This document shows positions 1-8,563 of a stretch of 64,000 nucleotides of DNA, one piece after another. Under the pieces are notes generated by a model. That model did no database searches. It saw only the letters and a list, made by a program, of their open reading frames with translations, and was not told the origin of the DNA. The first letter of the stretch is position 1. Every line of letters starts with the position of its first letter. A program made the translations under genes and the position numbers. The stretch comes from Kocuria rosea (GTDB taxonomy: Bacteria > Actinomycetota > Actinomycetes > Actinomycetales > Micrococcaceae), in NCBI RefSeq assembly GCF_006094695.1, contig NZ_CP035103.1:3882652-3946651 (forward strand), in the 5' to 3' direction.

Positions 1-2205
1 CAGGTAGCCGAGCCCCACGTCGAGCAGGGTGCGCAGGCTGCGCGCGGCGGCCGGGACGTCCGCGAGGAACTCCGCGGCGGTCTCCACGCGCATGCCCAGG
101 ACGTCGGCGATGCTCCGGCCCCGGTGGGTCACCTCCAGGGTCTCGGGGTTGTAGCGGGCGCCCTGGCAGTCGGGGCAGGGCCCGTAGGTGCCGGGCAGGA
201 ACAGCAGCTCGACGGCCAGGAAGCCCTCGCCCTGGCACGTCTCGCACCGGCCGCCGGTCACGTTGAAGGAGAACCGTCCGGCCCCGTAGCCGCGGGCCCG
301 CGCCTCGTCGGTGGCGGCGTAGAGCTTGCGGACCGCGTCGAACAGCCCCGTGTAGGTCGCCAGGTTGGAGCGCGGGGTGCGGCCGATGGGCCGCTGGTCC
401 ACCCGGATCAGCCGGTCCAGGTGCTCCAGGCCCTCGACGGCACCCACCCGTGCCCCGGCGGCGGGCGCGGCGTCGTCCTCGGCGTCGACGGGCGCCGCCC
501 CGCCGTGCACGTGCCGGCCGACCGTCTCGGCCAGGACCTGGCTGACCAGCGTGGACTTGCCCGAGCCGGAGACCCCGGTGACGGCGGTCAGCACGCCCAG
601 GGGGATTTCCGCGTCGAGGTCCACCAGGTTGTGGCGCGTGACGCCGCGCAGCCGCAGCCGCCGCTCGACCGGGCGCGGCGTGCGCTCCGCCGCCGTGCCG
701 CCCGGAGGATCGTCAGGCGAGCCGTCAGGGGAACCGTGCGGGGGGCCGTCCGGGAACAGGAAGGGGCGTGTGGCAGACTCCGCCACGTCGGCCAGGCCGG
801 GCACGGGGCCGCTGTACAGCACCGCGCCGCCGCGGTCCCCGGCCTGGGGCCCCACGTCCACGACCCAGTCGGAGCGCCGCACCACGGCCATGTCGTGCTC
901 CACCACGAACACCGAGTTCCCGGAGGCCTTCAGCTCCTCGAGCACGGCCAGCAGCGGCTCGGCGTCGGCCGGGTGCAGGCCCGCCGAGGGCTCGTCGAGC
1001 ACGTAGACCACACCGAAGAGCCCGGAGCGCAGCTGAGTGGCGATCCGCAGCCGCTGCATCTCCCCCGGGGAGAGCGTGGGCGTGGACCGGTCCAGGCTCA
1101 GGTAGCCCAGCCCCAGGTCCAGCAGCACCTGCAGCCGGGCGAGCAGGTCCTTGGCGATGGTCACCGCGGCCTCGCTGCGCTCCCCCGAGGACACCGCCCG
1201 GGAGGCGGTCCCGGCGTGCTCCAGGGCGGCGGTGGGCCGGACCACCTCGGCCAGCTCGCCGAGGGACGCCCCGTTGAGCTCGGCGATGCTCCGGCCCGCG
1301 AAGGTCACGGCGAGCGCCTCGGGACGCAGGCCGCTGCCGGCGCACGCGGGGCAGGGTCCCGTGACCACGTACTGCAGGACGCGCTCGCGCATCTGCTGGC
1401 TCGCGGAGTCCGCCAGGGTGTGCAGGACGTAGCTCTTCGCACTCCAGAATCGGCCCTTGTACGGCTTCGCCACCCGGTCCCGCTGCGGGGTGATCTCCAC
1501 GACCGGCTGCTCCTCGGTGAACAGGATCCAGTCGCGCTCCTCCCGCGGCAGCTCGCGCCAGGGGACGTCGACGTCGTGGCCCAGGTGGCTCAGGATGTCG
1601 CGCAGGTTCTTGCCCTGCCACGCGCCGGGCCACGCCGCGACGGCCCCGTCCCGGATGCTGAGCCCCGGGTCCGGGACCAGGGAGGGCTCGGTGACGTCGT
1701 GCACGGTGCCCAGGCCCGAGCACCGGGGGCACGCGCCGGCGGCGGTGTTGGGCGAGAAGGCGTCCGAGTCCAGGCTGCCCGCGGCGGAGTCCGGGTAGGT
1801 GCCCGCCCGGGAGAAGAGCATGCGCATCGAGTTGGACAGCGTGGTGAGGGTGCCCACGGTGGAGCGCGAGCTGGGCGCGCCGCGCCGCTGCTGCAGGGCG
1901 ACGGCGGGCGGCAGCCCGGTGATTCCCTCGACCGCGGGGTTGTGCCCCTGCTGGATCAGGCGCCGTGCGTAGGGGGCCACGGACTCGAGGTAGCGCCGCT
2001 GCGCCTCGGCGTAGATGGTGCCGAAGGCCAGGGAGGACTTCCCGGACCCTGAGACGCCGGTGAAGGCGACGATCGCGTCGCGGGGGACGTCCACGTCCAC
2101 GTGGCGCAGGTTGTTCTCGGAGGCTCCCCGGACCCGGACCATGCCGGTGCGGGTGGTGCCGGGGACGGTGTCGGGGGCCGGGTCGGTGTCGGGGTGGGTG
2201 CTCAC
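1..2205 (-). CDS. UvrA-like excinuclease ABC-type ATPase (3' end outside window)
   Basis: This is a UvrA-superfamily ATPase reading leftward off the window edge, so only about 735 N-terminal residues are visible. A GTG start (MSTHPDTDPAP) is followed by a first Walker A (GVSGSGKSS, about residue 50), Cys pairs of the UvrA zinc modules (CPRC, CPAC, CETC/CPDC), an ABC signature (LSPGEMQRLRIA), a Walker B region (VVYVLDEPSAGLHP) and a second Walker A (GVSGSGKST). The two halves sit close together and the sequence between them is short. That matches the compact UvrA2/drug-resistance-type paralogues better than the roughly 950-residue housekeeping UvrA. Family knowledge says such proteins bind DNA, sometimes with intercalating drugs. 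Which role applies here is not visible, and the C terminus is missing. Confidence 0.9.
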   Translation of the reverse strand, partial: MSTHPDTDPAPDTVPGTTRTGMVRVRGASENNLRHVDVDVPRDAIVAFTGVSGSGKSSLAFGTIYAEAQRRYLESVAPYARRLIQQGHNPAVEGITGLPPAVALQQRRGAPSSRSTVGTLTTLSNSMRMLFSRAGTYPDSAAGSLDSDAFSPNTAAGACPRCSGLGTVHDVTEPSLVPDPGLSIRDGAVAAWPGAWQGKNLRDILSHLGHDVDVPWRELPREERDWILFTEEQPVVEITPQRDRVAKPYKGRFWSAKSYVLHTLADSASQQMRERVLQYVVTGPCPACAGSGLRPEALAVTFAGRSIAELNGASLGELAEVVRPTAALEHAGTASRAVSSGERSEAAVTIAKDLLARLQVLLDLGLGYLSLDRSTPTLSPGEMQRLRIATQLRSGLFGVVYVLDEPSAGLHPADAEPLLAVLEELKASGNSVFVVEHDMAVVRRSDWVVDVGPQAGDRGGAVLYSGPVPGLADVAESATRPFLFPDGPPHGSPDGSPDDPPGGTAAERTPRPVERRLRLRGVTRHNLVDLDAEIPLGVLTAVTGVSGSGKSTLVSQVLAETVGRHVHGGAAPVDAEDDAAPAAGARVGAVEGLEHLDRLIRVDQRPIGRTPRSNLATYTGLFDAVRKLYAATDEARARGYGAGRFSFNVTGGRCETCQGEGFLAVELLFLPGTYGPCPDCQGARYNPETLEVTHRGRSIADVLGMRVETAAEFLADVPAAARSLRTLLDVGLGYL

Positions 2206-2243
2206 CGCCTCCACCCTAGCCACCGGCGGGGCCGTGGGCGGAC

Positions 2244-3074
2244 TCAGCGGGCCAGGTGGTGCTCCCGGCCGATCGACCAGGCCGTGTCCGCGGGGGCGGA
2301 GTCCACGCCCCAGGCGGACCACTCGTCCAGGCCGGCGAACCAGCGGGCCCCGTCCCGGCCGGCGACCACGAGGGCCGTGGCCAGCACTCCGGCGAGCCGT
2401 GCGTCCGGGCCGACGACCGTCGCGGACCGGGCGCCCGCCGCGGGCCGCCCCGTGCGCGGGTCGACGATGTGCGCCGGACGCTCGGCGGTGCTCGAGGTCG
2501 ACACCGCGCCGTTGCCGGGCAGCACGGTCCAGGTCACCGCGCCGGCGTCGTCGGGGTGGCGGATGCCCACGGTCCAGGGCCTCCCGGGTCCGGCGGACCC
2601 GCGGGTCACAACGTCCCCGCCGGCCTCCACGCAGACGTTCGCGCACCCGGCGCGGACGAGGTCGTCGGCGATCCGCTCCACGGCCCACGCCGTGACGTAG
2701 CCGGAGGGGTCGAAGCCGCCGCGCACGGCCCACGGATCGAAGCAGCCGTCGGTCAGCTCCCGGGCCTCCCGGCAACGCCGGAGCACGTCGAGGAGGGCGC
2801 CCTGGGCGGCGTCCCACCGGCTGAGCCGGCGCTCGTCGAGCAGGCCGGAGCGGAGCGCCGTCACGAGCGAGTCGGGTCGGTAGGTGGAGAAGACGGCGTC
2901 GACCCACCGCATGTTGGCCACGGCCGTGTCCAGGGCGTGCTGCACGGCGGGCTCGGGGGGCAGCCCCTCCTCGCCGGCGCGGACGTCGACGGTCACGGTG
3001 GTGCCCCAGACGGGCTCCCGGTGGCGGTGCCACCGGCCCTCGGGGCGACGCAGCTCGACGGCGGGGGCGCTCAC
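2244..3074 (-). CDS. apbE: FAD:protein FMN transferase (ApbE family)
   Basis: ApbE-family enzymes covalently attach FMN from FAD to a Thr or Ser of FMN-binding domains in extracytoplasmic redox proteins. Supporting motifs in the 276-residue product are VDAVFSTYRPDS near residue 60, GCFDPWAVRGGFDPSGYVTAWAVE in the middle (the family FDP.....DPSG.VKGWA block, with Thr-Ala for Lys-Gly), EAGGDV, and the C-terminal AHIVDPRTGRP. The start is GTG and overlaps the stop of the upstream FMN-binding gene by 4 bp, so the two are co-translated. No signal peptide or lipobox is apparent, so a cytoplasmic protein is predicted from this start. Confidence 0.92.
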   Translation of the reverse strand: MSAPAVELRRPEGRWHRHREPVWGTTVTVDVRAGEEGLPPEPAVQHALDTAVANMRWVDAVFSTYRPDSLVTALRSGLLDERRLSRWDAAQGALLDVLRRCREARELTDGCFDPWAVRGGFDPSGYVTAWAVERIADDLVRAGCANVCVEAGGDVVTRGSAGPGRPWTVGIRHPDDAGAVTWTVLPGNGAVSTSSTAERPAHIVDPRTGRPAAGARSATVVGPDARLAGVLATALVVAGRDGARWFAGLDEWSAWGVDSAPADTAWSIGREHHLAR

Positions 3075-3289
3075 AGCCCGGCCCGCTCGAGGAGCTCCCG
3101 GCAGACCGTGCGGTAGCCCTTCACGGCGGGGGCGGCGCCGCTCACGACGTCGACGCGCGCCGGCCGTCTCGTGAGGGCCTCCTCCTGGAGGACGGGGACG
3201 GCGGGGTCGTCGAGCCGCTGCGGGGGGCGTGGGGGGAGAGGTGTGCGGTCGATGACTTCGACTATAGGACCGGGGGTGGTGCCGGTCAC
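3071..3289 (-). CDS. Truncated FMN-binding domain protein with lost flavin acceptor
   Basis: This 72-residue ORF resembles the C-terminal two thirds of an FMN-binding domain: a GPIVEVIDRTPLPP strand, an AVPVLQEEAL helix, then ARVDVVSGAAP and KGYRTVCRELLERAGL. The normal partner motif is D..SGA[T/S], where the Thr or Ser carries FMN. Here the residue is Ala (GCC codon), so ApbE could not flavinylate it. The usual signal peptide, membrane anchor and first strands are missing. It overlaps apbE by 4 bp, so it is presumably the decayed cognate substrate of that enzyme, or a diverged protein with another role. A GTG start is assumed. Confidence 0.65.
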   Translation of the reverse strand: MTGTTPGPIVEVIDRTPLPPRPPQRLDDPAVPVLQEEALTRRPARVDVVSGAAPAVKGYRTVCRELLERAGL

Positions 3290-3325
3290 TGGACTTTCGG
3301 GCAGAGTTGCGCAGGCGGGGACGCG

Positions 3326-3367
3326 GGACGGGCCCGTTCCTACGCCGGCGCAGGAACGGGCCCGTCC
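3326..3367. terminator. Perfect 16-bp inverted repeat, likely terminator
   Basis: Arms 3326-3341 and 3352-3367 are perfectly complementary (GGACGGGCCCGTTCCT) around a 10-nt loop. It lies just downstream of the leftward secreted-protein gene ending at 3378 and upstream of the FMN-binding ORF. No T-run follows, as is common in GC-rich actinobacteria. Confidence 0.75.
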
Positions 3368-3377
3368 GCGGGTCCCG

Positions 3378-3791
3378 CTAGTCGGCGATCTGGATGACCT
3401 GCAGCGGCAGGTTCGTGCCGGTCCCGCAGAACTCCGCCTGGCACTCCTGGATGAACCCGGAGAGCACGGCCGGTCCCTCGTCGAAGGCCATGTTGAAGGC
3501 CACGGCCTGGTAGTCCAGCTCGACCTCGCCGCCCTCGCAGACCCACTGCTGGAAGTAGCTGCCGTTGGCGATCCGCCCCTCGGAGACCCGCTGGGTCACG
3601 CTGAGGGAGACGAAGATGTTGCTCCCCGCCGTGCACGAGACCTTGTAGGTGCCCTCGACGGCCGCCCCCTCGGCGATCCGCGTGGCGTCGCTGATCTCGT
3701 AGATCTCCATCGCCTGCGCCGGTGCGGCGGCGACGAGACCGATTCCTGCCGCGAAGGCGGCGGCCGTGACTGCCCTGGTGGTTCTTCTCAT
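3378..3791 (-). CDS. Small secreted protein of unknown function
   Basis: The 137-residue product starts with a typical Sec signal peptide: MRRTTRAV, a hydrophobic Ala/Gly core and an AQA-ME cleavage site near residue 27. The mature part is about 110 residues with four cysteines (C53, C85, C117, C122) that could form two disulfides. It is otherwise polar, acidic and probably beta-rich. No family is recognised. It stands alone, followed by a strong hairpin terminator, so it is probably a monocistronic exported protein. Confidence 0.8.
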   Translation of the reverse strand: MRRTTRAVTAAAFAAGIGLVAAAPAQAMEIYEISDATRIAEGAAVEGTYKVSCTAGSNIFVSLSVTQRVSEGRIANGSYFQQWVCEGGEVELDYQAVAFNMAFDEGPAVLSGFIQECQAEFCGTGTNLPLQVIQIAD

Positions 3792-4028
3792 GGTTCTGTC
3801 CCATCCGGTGGAGAAGCGAGAAGCGCTTCGCGACTGGTGCCGGCCCGCGGCGCATTCCCCCGAACGCCCCCGGGCCCCGTGTCTGGTGCGACGTCACCAA
3901 CGTAGGCGCAGGTCAGGGTGCATCGGCCACCGTGCGTGAAGATGACGGACACGATTCGGACACGGTGCCGGTGCCACTGCGGCCGCCGGGCACCGGCCCG
4001 GACCGGGAGGCGCCGGACGGGGCGCCGC

Positions 4029-4391
4029 TCAGAACGCGTCGTCGATGGCCACCGGCCGGCCGTGCCGGTCGTAGTAGTAGACCCCCTGCGTCTCCGGTGT
4101 CCCGTCGGCGGGGTCCTCCGGCGGCTCCGCCGGGAGGTCGCCGCCGCCCCGGGCGCCGAGCGCGAGCGCACCGACGGACACGAGCAGCAGGAGCACCACC
4201 GTGAGCAGCGGCCCCAGGGGCACGGCGCGGACGAGGACGGCCAGGACCACGGTCAGCGCGAGGAGCAGGAGCAGGGCGCCCGTGGCCGCGGGCTCGAACG
4301 CGCGACCGGGGCGGTCGGCCCCCGGCTCGGTCGAGGACCGGCCGGAGAAGTCCGGCAGCTGGGGCAGCTCGGGAACGAGCGGAGTGGTCAC
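4029..4391 (-). CDS. Small membrane protein with two transmembrane helices
   Basis: The preferred GTG start (MTTPLVPELPQLPDF) has AAAGG about 7 bases upstream and gives 120 residues. A longer frame to 4535 lacks a good ribosome site. A Pro-rich N terminus precedes two adjacent hydrophobic helices (ATGALLLLLALTVVLAVLVR and LLTVVLLLLVSVGALALG). A short acidic tail ends in GVYYYDRHGRPVAIDDAF. No family is recognised. It is probably an integral membrane protein with both termini on one side. Confidence 0.6.
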   Translation of the reverse strand: MTTPLVPELPQLPDFSGRSSTEPGADRPGRAFEPAATGALLLLLALTVVLAVLVRAVPLGPLLTVVLLLLVSVGALALGARGGGDLPAEPPEDPADGTPETQGVYYYDRHGRPVAIDDAF

Positions 4392-4647
4392 GGCGGGCCT
4401 TTCGCGTGCGGCTCCCCCGGTGGAACGGTCCCGGCGCTGAGCGGCTCCGGGAGCGACCTCGACCGGAGTCCCCCCGGTCGCTCCTGCGGGAGTTGGTTCC
4501 ATCCTGGACCTCCCGCGCGCTCCGGGCCTGCCCACTCTTGTGGGGCTGTCGGGCGCCGGGCGGCACGATCCGGGGGACGGAGGGCCCGGACGGCCGCGGA
4601 CGGTGCGCGGGCAGGCGCGGTCCGGCGGACGGGGCCGGGCCGGCGGA

Positions 4648-5400
4648 TCAGGGGCCGTGCATCGTCCGGGGCCGCCCGATCCGGGTCCGGACGCCCGGTG
4701 AGAACAGCACGGACTCGGGCGGGCCGTCGACGTCGAGGCCGGCCGCGGCCAGCAGGCCGTCCTCGAGGTGCGCGACCGCCGCGGGGTGCAGCGGCCACGG
4801 CTCGTGCGAGACAGGGACGTGCACCGTGCGGCCGGCGAACCGGCTGTGCAGACCGAACCGCGCGGTGAGCTCCAGCGACAGTTCGTCGTCGGCGCGGGCA
4901 GCGCGGTCCGGGTGCACGGCGAAGGAGGACGTCGTCCGTCCGCGGCGCCGGACGACGTCGTACCCGTAAGAGGGATCCGCCCCGTCGGGGGCGGCGGCCC
5001 GGCACTGCGACCACACGTAGGGCAGGCCGGCGGCGCGGGCGCCGAGGACGACCGCGAGCCGTGGCGCGTCGAGGGACAGGAACACCACGGCGCGCGTGCC
5101 GTCCGGCTCGCGGGAGTAGAGGCGCACGTTGATCTCGGGGAAGCTTCCCCACCACGGCAGGGGCACCGCGGCGCCGAGCCGGATCCGCTCCATCCGGAAG
5201 CCGACGAGGCCCGCCCAGGCGGAGCCGTCGACCACGTCCGCCCGGACGCCCGGCGGCATCCGTGCCGCCGCGGCGGGCACCGGGATCCGCCAGTGCAGGA
5301 AGACGGCGTCCTCCCAGCGCTGGTCCATCAGGTGGGGGCGCGGCAACCCCGGCGCCGCGGGCCAGGGAGCCGCCGGATCAGCCGTCGTCCTGCTCGTCAT
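4648..5400 (-). CDS. YqjF/DUF2071 family protein
   Basis: The 250-residue protein matches the DUF2071 (B. subtilis YqjF-like) pattern: an MDQRWEDAVFLHWRIPVP opening, PPGVRADVVDGSAWAGLVGFRMERIR, FPEINVRLYSREPDGTRAVVFLSLDA, and a SYGYDVVRRRG strand region. The fold is thought to resemble acetoacetate decarboxylase, but the biochemical function of the family is unknown. Its ATG lies inside the 3' end of the lipoprotein gene upstream (23-bp overlap), so the two are translationally coupled. No signal or membrane segment is visible. Confidence 0.85.
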   Translation of the reverse strand: MTSRTTADPAAPWPAAPGLPRPHLMDQRWEDAVFLHWRIPVPAAAARMPPGVRADVVDGSAWAGLVGFRMERIRLGAAVPLPWWGSFPEINVRLYSREPDGTRAVVFLSLDAPRLAVVLGARAAGLPYVWSQCRAAAPDGADPSYGYDVVRRRGRTTSSFAVHPDRAARADDELSLELTARFGLHSRFAGRTVHVPVSHEPWPLHPAAVAHLEDGLLAAAGLDVDGPPESVLFSPGVRTRIGRPRTMHGP

Positions 5401-5641
5401 CCTGTTCCATGGGCCCCTCGCCCTCCGTGGGGCTGATGGGCCCGGTCGTGTTCTCCTCCTCGGTGGCGTCCGTGGCCTCGTCCTCGGCGGTCTCCTCGCC
5501 TCCGGCGGGGGCCTCCTGCTCCGTGCCCTCCTCGCCGCCGGACCCGGGGTCGTCGCACCCCGCGAGTCCCAGGGCGGCGACGGACAGGAACCCGATCGCC
5601 AGCGTCCTGCGCCACCAGCTCTCGCCCGCAGCTGCTGTCAT
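5378..5641 (-). CDS. Small acidic lipoprotein
   Basis: From the ATG at 5641, preceded by a strong GGAGGAGGGG ribosome site, the 87-residue product has a signal peptide ending in the lipobox LAGC-DD. The mature chain is extremely acidic and low-complexity (GGEEGTEQEAPAGGEETAEDEATD and similar). It is therefore predicted to be a membrane-tethered disordered polypeptide outside the cytoplasm. It overlaps and probably co-expresses with the DUF2071 gene. No enzyme domain is present and the function is unknown. Confidence 0.75.
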   Translation of the reverse strand: MTAAAGESWWRRTLAIGFLSVAALGLAGCDDPGSGGEEGTEQEAPAGGEETAEDEATDATEEENTTGPISPTEGEGPMEQDDEQDDG

Positions 5642-5673
5642 GACCCCTCCTCCGTGGTTCTGCATGAGCATCA

Positions 5674-5703
5674 AAGGTAAGCACGCTTTCCAAACCGGTG
5701 CAA
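5674..5703 (-). promoter_or_regulatory. Predicted promoter of the lipoprotein-DUF2071 operon
   Basis: On the minus strand a -35-like TTGCAC (5698-5703) and a -10-like TACCTT (5674-5679) are separated by 18 bp, about 32 bases upstream of the lipoprotein ATG. Assigned by pattern only. Confidence 0.45.
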
Positions 5704-5837
5704 CAGAGGGGACAGGATTGACGGAAGATGCTCAGCGGAAATCCAGGACGGCGCCGGTACGGTCGGGAACGGGACCGGCGCCTGCCGCCGGGGCGAACCG
5801 CCCGCGTCCCCGTCCGTCCGGGAACGAAAGGCGCACC

Positions 5838-6722
5838 GTGCGCACGAGCTGTCGAGGGGCCCGATCCGGCCGCGCCGCGGCGCTGGGCCTCGCCCTCGCC
5901 CTCCTCCTCGGCGCCTGCGGCGGGGACGGGGACGGGGCCGTACCGGTCGCCGCCCCGACGGCCGAGGCCGCCGCCGCGGGCCTGGCGGCGGACCTGGAGG
6001 AGCTCGCCGCCGAGGTGCCCGGTGAACTCGGGGTCGTGCTCCTCGACCCCGAGGGCGGGGAGGTCGTGGCCCGCAACGCGGACCGCCCGTTCACGAGCGC
6101 GAGCCTCTACAAGCTCTTCCTGGCCCATGCGGTCCTCGACCGGGCCGACCGGGGCGCCCTCGCCCTCTCGGACGTCGTGCCGGGACTGGGCCTCACGGTC
6201 GAGCAGGCCCTCGACGTGATGATCAGCTGGTCGGACAACGCCTCCGGTGCGGCACTGGGCCAGTGGCTCGGGTGGGAGCAGGTCGAGACCTTCGCGCACG
6301 GGCAGGGCTTCACGGCCACGACCTTCGACCCCGACACCGGCTCGCAGGACGTCGTCGCGATGACCACCACTCCCGCGGACGTCGCCGCCCTCCTGGAGCG
6401 GCTGCGCCGCGGTGAGCTGCTCTCCGGCCCCTCCGCCGCCCTGCTCCTCGGGTTCCTCGAGGAGCAGCACCTCGACTACGCCCTCTCCTCGGGCTTCTCC
6501 CCGGACGTCGGCTTCGCGCACAAGACCGGCCTGCTGGTGGACGTCTCGCACGACGCCGGGATCGTCGAGCTCGGCGGGCACGACTACGTCGTCGCCGTCC
6601 TGACCGACGGGTGGTCCGACTACGAGGAGTCGGCGCCCTGGTTCGGGGACGCCGGGCCGGAGATCGAGGCGTACGTGCGGGAGGACACCGGCACCTCCCC
6701 CCGCCCGGCCGCGGCACCGTAG
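5838..6722 (+). CDS. Serine hydrolase lipoprotein, class A beta-lactamase fold
   Basis: The GTG start at 5838 has AAAGG 6 bases upstream and gives 294 residues. The N terminus is a lipoprotein signal (LALALLLGAC-GGD). The catalytic domain has all three penicillin-recognising motifs: SxxK in TSASLYKLF, SDN in SWSDNASG and KTG in AHKTGLLVDVSHD. The omega-loop ExxxN glutamate of true class A beta-lactamases is not seen: the stretch reads DPDTGSQDVVAMTTTPADVAALL. A deacylation-competent beta-lactamase is therefore unlikely, and a peptidoglycan or other serine hydrolase anchored outside the membrane is more plausible. It is transcribed toward the ABC-F gene. Confidence 0.85.
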   Translation: MRTSCRGARSGRAAALGLALALLLGACGGDGDGAVPVAAPTAEAAAAGLAADLEELAAEVPGELGVVLLDPEGGEVVARNADRPFTSASLYKLFLAHAVLDRADRGALALSDVVPGLGLTVEQALDVMISWSDNASGAALGQWLGWEQVETFAHGQGFTATTFDPDTGSQDVVAMTTTPADVAALLERLRRGELLSGPSAALLLGFLEEQHLDYALSSGFSPDVGFAHKTGLLVDVSHDAGIVELGGHDYVVAVLTDGWSDYEESAPWFGDAGPEIEAYVREDTGTSPRPAAAP

Positions 6723-6739
6723 GCGGGGGGTTCGGGCGG

Positions 6740-8428
6740 TCAGTCCGTCCCGGAGCGCACCCGGAGCACCCGGCCCCGCCAGCGCCGCCGGACCCACCGG
6801 TCGTGCGTGGCCAGCACCACCGTGCCCGGGAAGTCCTCCAGGGCCCGCTCGAGCTCCTCGGCCAGGGCCAGCGACAGGTGGTTGGTGGGCTCGTCCAGGA
6901 GCAGCAGCGGGGCCGGCTCCGCGACCAGGACCGCGAGCGCCACCCTCCGGCGCTGCCCGGGGGAGAGCTCCCCGAGGGGGCGGCAGGCGTCGCCGGCGCG
7001 CAGGAGGCCGAGCTCCTCCAGCGTCGGGGCGCCGCTGCCGTCCCGCAGCCGGGAGCGGAAGGCCGCCTCGGCCGGGCACGCCAGGTCCGGCCAGGAGTCG
7101 TCCTGGGCCAGGCGGCCGACGACGACGGGGCCCTGCCGCTCCACGGTCCCGCCGTCGGCGCGCAGCTCCCCCGCCAGCACGGCGAGCAGCGTCGACTTCC
7201 CGGTGCCGTTCGGGCCCTCGACCAGCAGCCGGTCCCCGGCGCGCAGCTCGAGGTCGGTGGGCGCCAGTCGTCCGTCCACATGTGCCCCGGTGAGCCGGAC
7301 CAGCGGGACGTCGGCGTCGGCCCCGGTGTCCGCGCCCCGGCGGAAGCCCGCGAAGCGCAGGGGTGCCGGCGGGGCGCCGACCGCGGTGCGCTCGAGCTCG
7401 GCCAGCCGGTGGCGGGCCGAGCGCACCCGGCCGCCGATGGTCTTGGCGGCGCGGTCGCTGTAGAACTTCCGGGTGATCCGGCCCTCGGACTTCGGGGCCG
7501 TGGTGTGGAAGATCTCCCGGCCGGAGACCTCGGCGATCTCCCGCAGCCGCTCCCGCTCCTGCCCCTGGGCGGCGAAGCGCTCGGCCCAGCGGCGGCGGGC
7601 GAGCTCCCGCTGCCGGAGGTAGGAGCTGTAGCCGCCCGTGGACGCCGTGCCCTGCCGGGGCGGGCCGCCGGCGGACTCGTCGGGGCCCAGGGCGGGGTCG
7701 AGGTCGACCACCCCGGTGGCCACCTCGTCCAGGAACCACCGGTCGTGGCTGGCCAGGAGCACCGGGCCACGCCAGCCGGCCAGCTCGGCCGCGAGGAAGT
7801 CGACGGCGTCGTCGTCGAGGTGGTTCGTCGGCTCGTCGAGCAGCAGCGCCGTGGGCCGGGCGAGCAGCAGCGCCGCGAGCGCGAGGCGGCGCCGCTGCCC
7901 GCCGGACAGCTCCCCGACCGCCCGGCTCCTCGGCAGCCGGGCCAGTCCGAGTCCACTCAGGACCGTCTCGATGCGGGCGTCGAGGGCCCACAGCCCGTGG
8001 CGCTCGGCGTCCCGGAGCACGGTGTCGTAGGCGTCCGCCGTCGCGGGGTCGTCGGGCGCCGCGGCGATGCCGACGGCGAGCGCTGCCAGCCGGTGCTCCA
8101 GGGCGCGGACCTCTCGGACGGCTCGCTCGACGACCTGCTCCAGGGTGGTGGCGGCGGGGAGGTCGAGCTCCTGGTGCAGCAGTCCGGTGCGCTCCGGCCG
8201 GTGCACGGTGCCCGTGCCCGGCACCAGGAGCCCGGCCGCCACGTGCAGCAGGGTGGTCTTGCCGGCGCCGTTCTCCCCGATCAGGCCGGTGCGCTCACCG
8301 GCGGCGACGGTCAGGGACACGTCGGTGAGGACCCGGCGGCCGGGGTGGCTGACACCGATGCCGTCCAGGCGCAGGTGGGCGGGGCGGTGCGGGGCGGCGG
8401 TCGCCGCCGAGGGGGCGGTGGTGGTCAC
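6740..8428 (-). CDS. ABC-F family ATPase, possible ribosome-protection factor
   Basis: The 562-residue protein has two ABC modules in one chain and no membrane helices, the ABC-F architecture. Module 1 has GENGAGKTT, signature LSGGQRRR and LLLDEPTNHLDDD. A charged linker includes RRRWAERFAAQGQERERLREIAEVSGREIF. Module 2 has GPNGTGKST, signature LSPGQRRR and LLLDEPTNHLS. Family members act on the ribosomal E site, and several protect against lincosamides, pleuromutilins, macrolides or phenicols. The GTG at 8428 (MTTTAPSAA) is chosen because homology starts just after it; the open frame runs to 9586 only as an antisense artefact. A possible leader peptide upstream favours a drug-inducible resistance role (inference). 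Confidence 0.85.
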   Translation of the reverse strand: MTTTAPSAATAAPHRPAHLRLDGIGVSHPGRRVLTDVSLTVAAGERTGLIGENGAGKTTLLHVAAGLLVPGTGTVHRPERTGLLHQELDLPAATTLEQVVERAVREVRALEHRLAALAVGIAAAPDDPATADAYDTVLRDAERHGLWALDARIETVLSGLGLARLPRSRAVGELSGGQRRRLALAALLLARPTALLLDEPTNHLDDDAVDFLAAELAGWRGPVLLASHDRWFLDEVATGVVDLDPALGPDESAGGPPRQGTASTGGYSSYLRQRELARRRWAERFAAQGQERERLREIAEVSGREIFHTTAPKSEGRITRKFYSDRAAKTIGGRVRSARHRLAELERTAVGAPPAPLRFAGFRRGADTGADADVPLVRLTGAHVDGRLAPTDLELRAGDRLLVEGPNGTGKSTLLAVLAGELRADGGTVERQGPVVVGRLAQDDSWPDLACPAEAAFRSRLRDGSGAPTLEELGLLRAGDACRPLGELSPGQRRRVALAVLVAEPAPLLLLDEPTNHLSLALAEELERALEDFPGTVVLATHDRWVRRRWRGRVLRVRSGTD

Positions 8429-8541
8429 GGTGCGGTCCTGTCGATGCTGGGGGTCGGGCCCGCCGGGCGAGTGCGGCACCGGATGCGCGGAGCCCTCTGG
8501 GCTCGGATCGACGGTGCCGGCCGCGGACGCGGGCCGGGGCA

Positions 8542-8556
8542 TCAGGACAGGAACAT
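8542..8556 (-). promoter_or_regulatory. Possible 4-codon leader peptide (MFLS) of the ABC-F gene
   Basis: ATG TTC CTG TCC TGA lies about 114 bases upstream of the ABC-F start. It begins 7 bases after a good -10 hexamer, so the transcript could be leaderless with translation starting at its first base. Short upstream ORFs controlling attenuation are known for several ABC-F and erm resistance genes. The assignment here is inference. Confidence 0.4.
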
Positions 8557-8563
8557 GCCCACC

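Noticed and set aside
124..2052. Long rightward open frame (642 codons) over the UvrA-like gene
   Set aside because: The minus strand encodes clear UvrA motifs. The plus frame is low-complexity Gly/Val/Arg-rich, typical of antisense frames in GC-rich DNA.
5397..7991. 864-codon leftward frame across the lipoprotein, hydrolase and ABC-F genes
   Set aside because: It overlaps three genes with recognisable domains in other frames and has no domain of its own.
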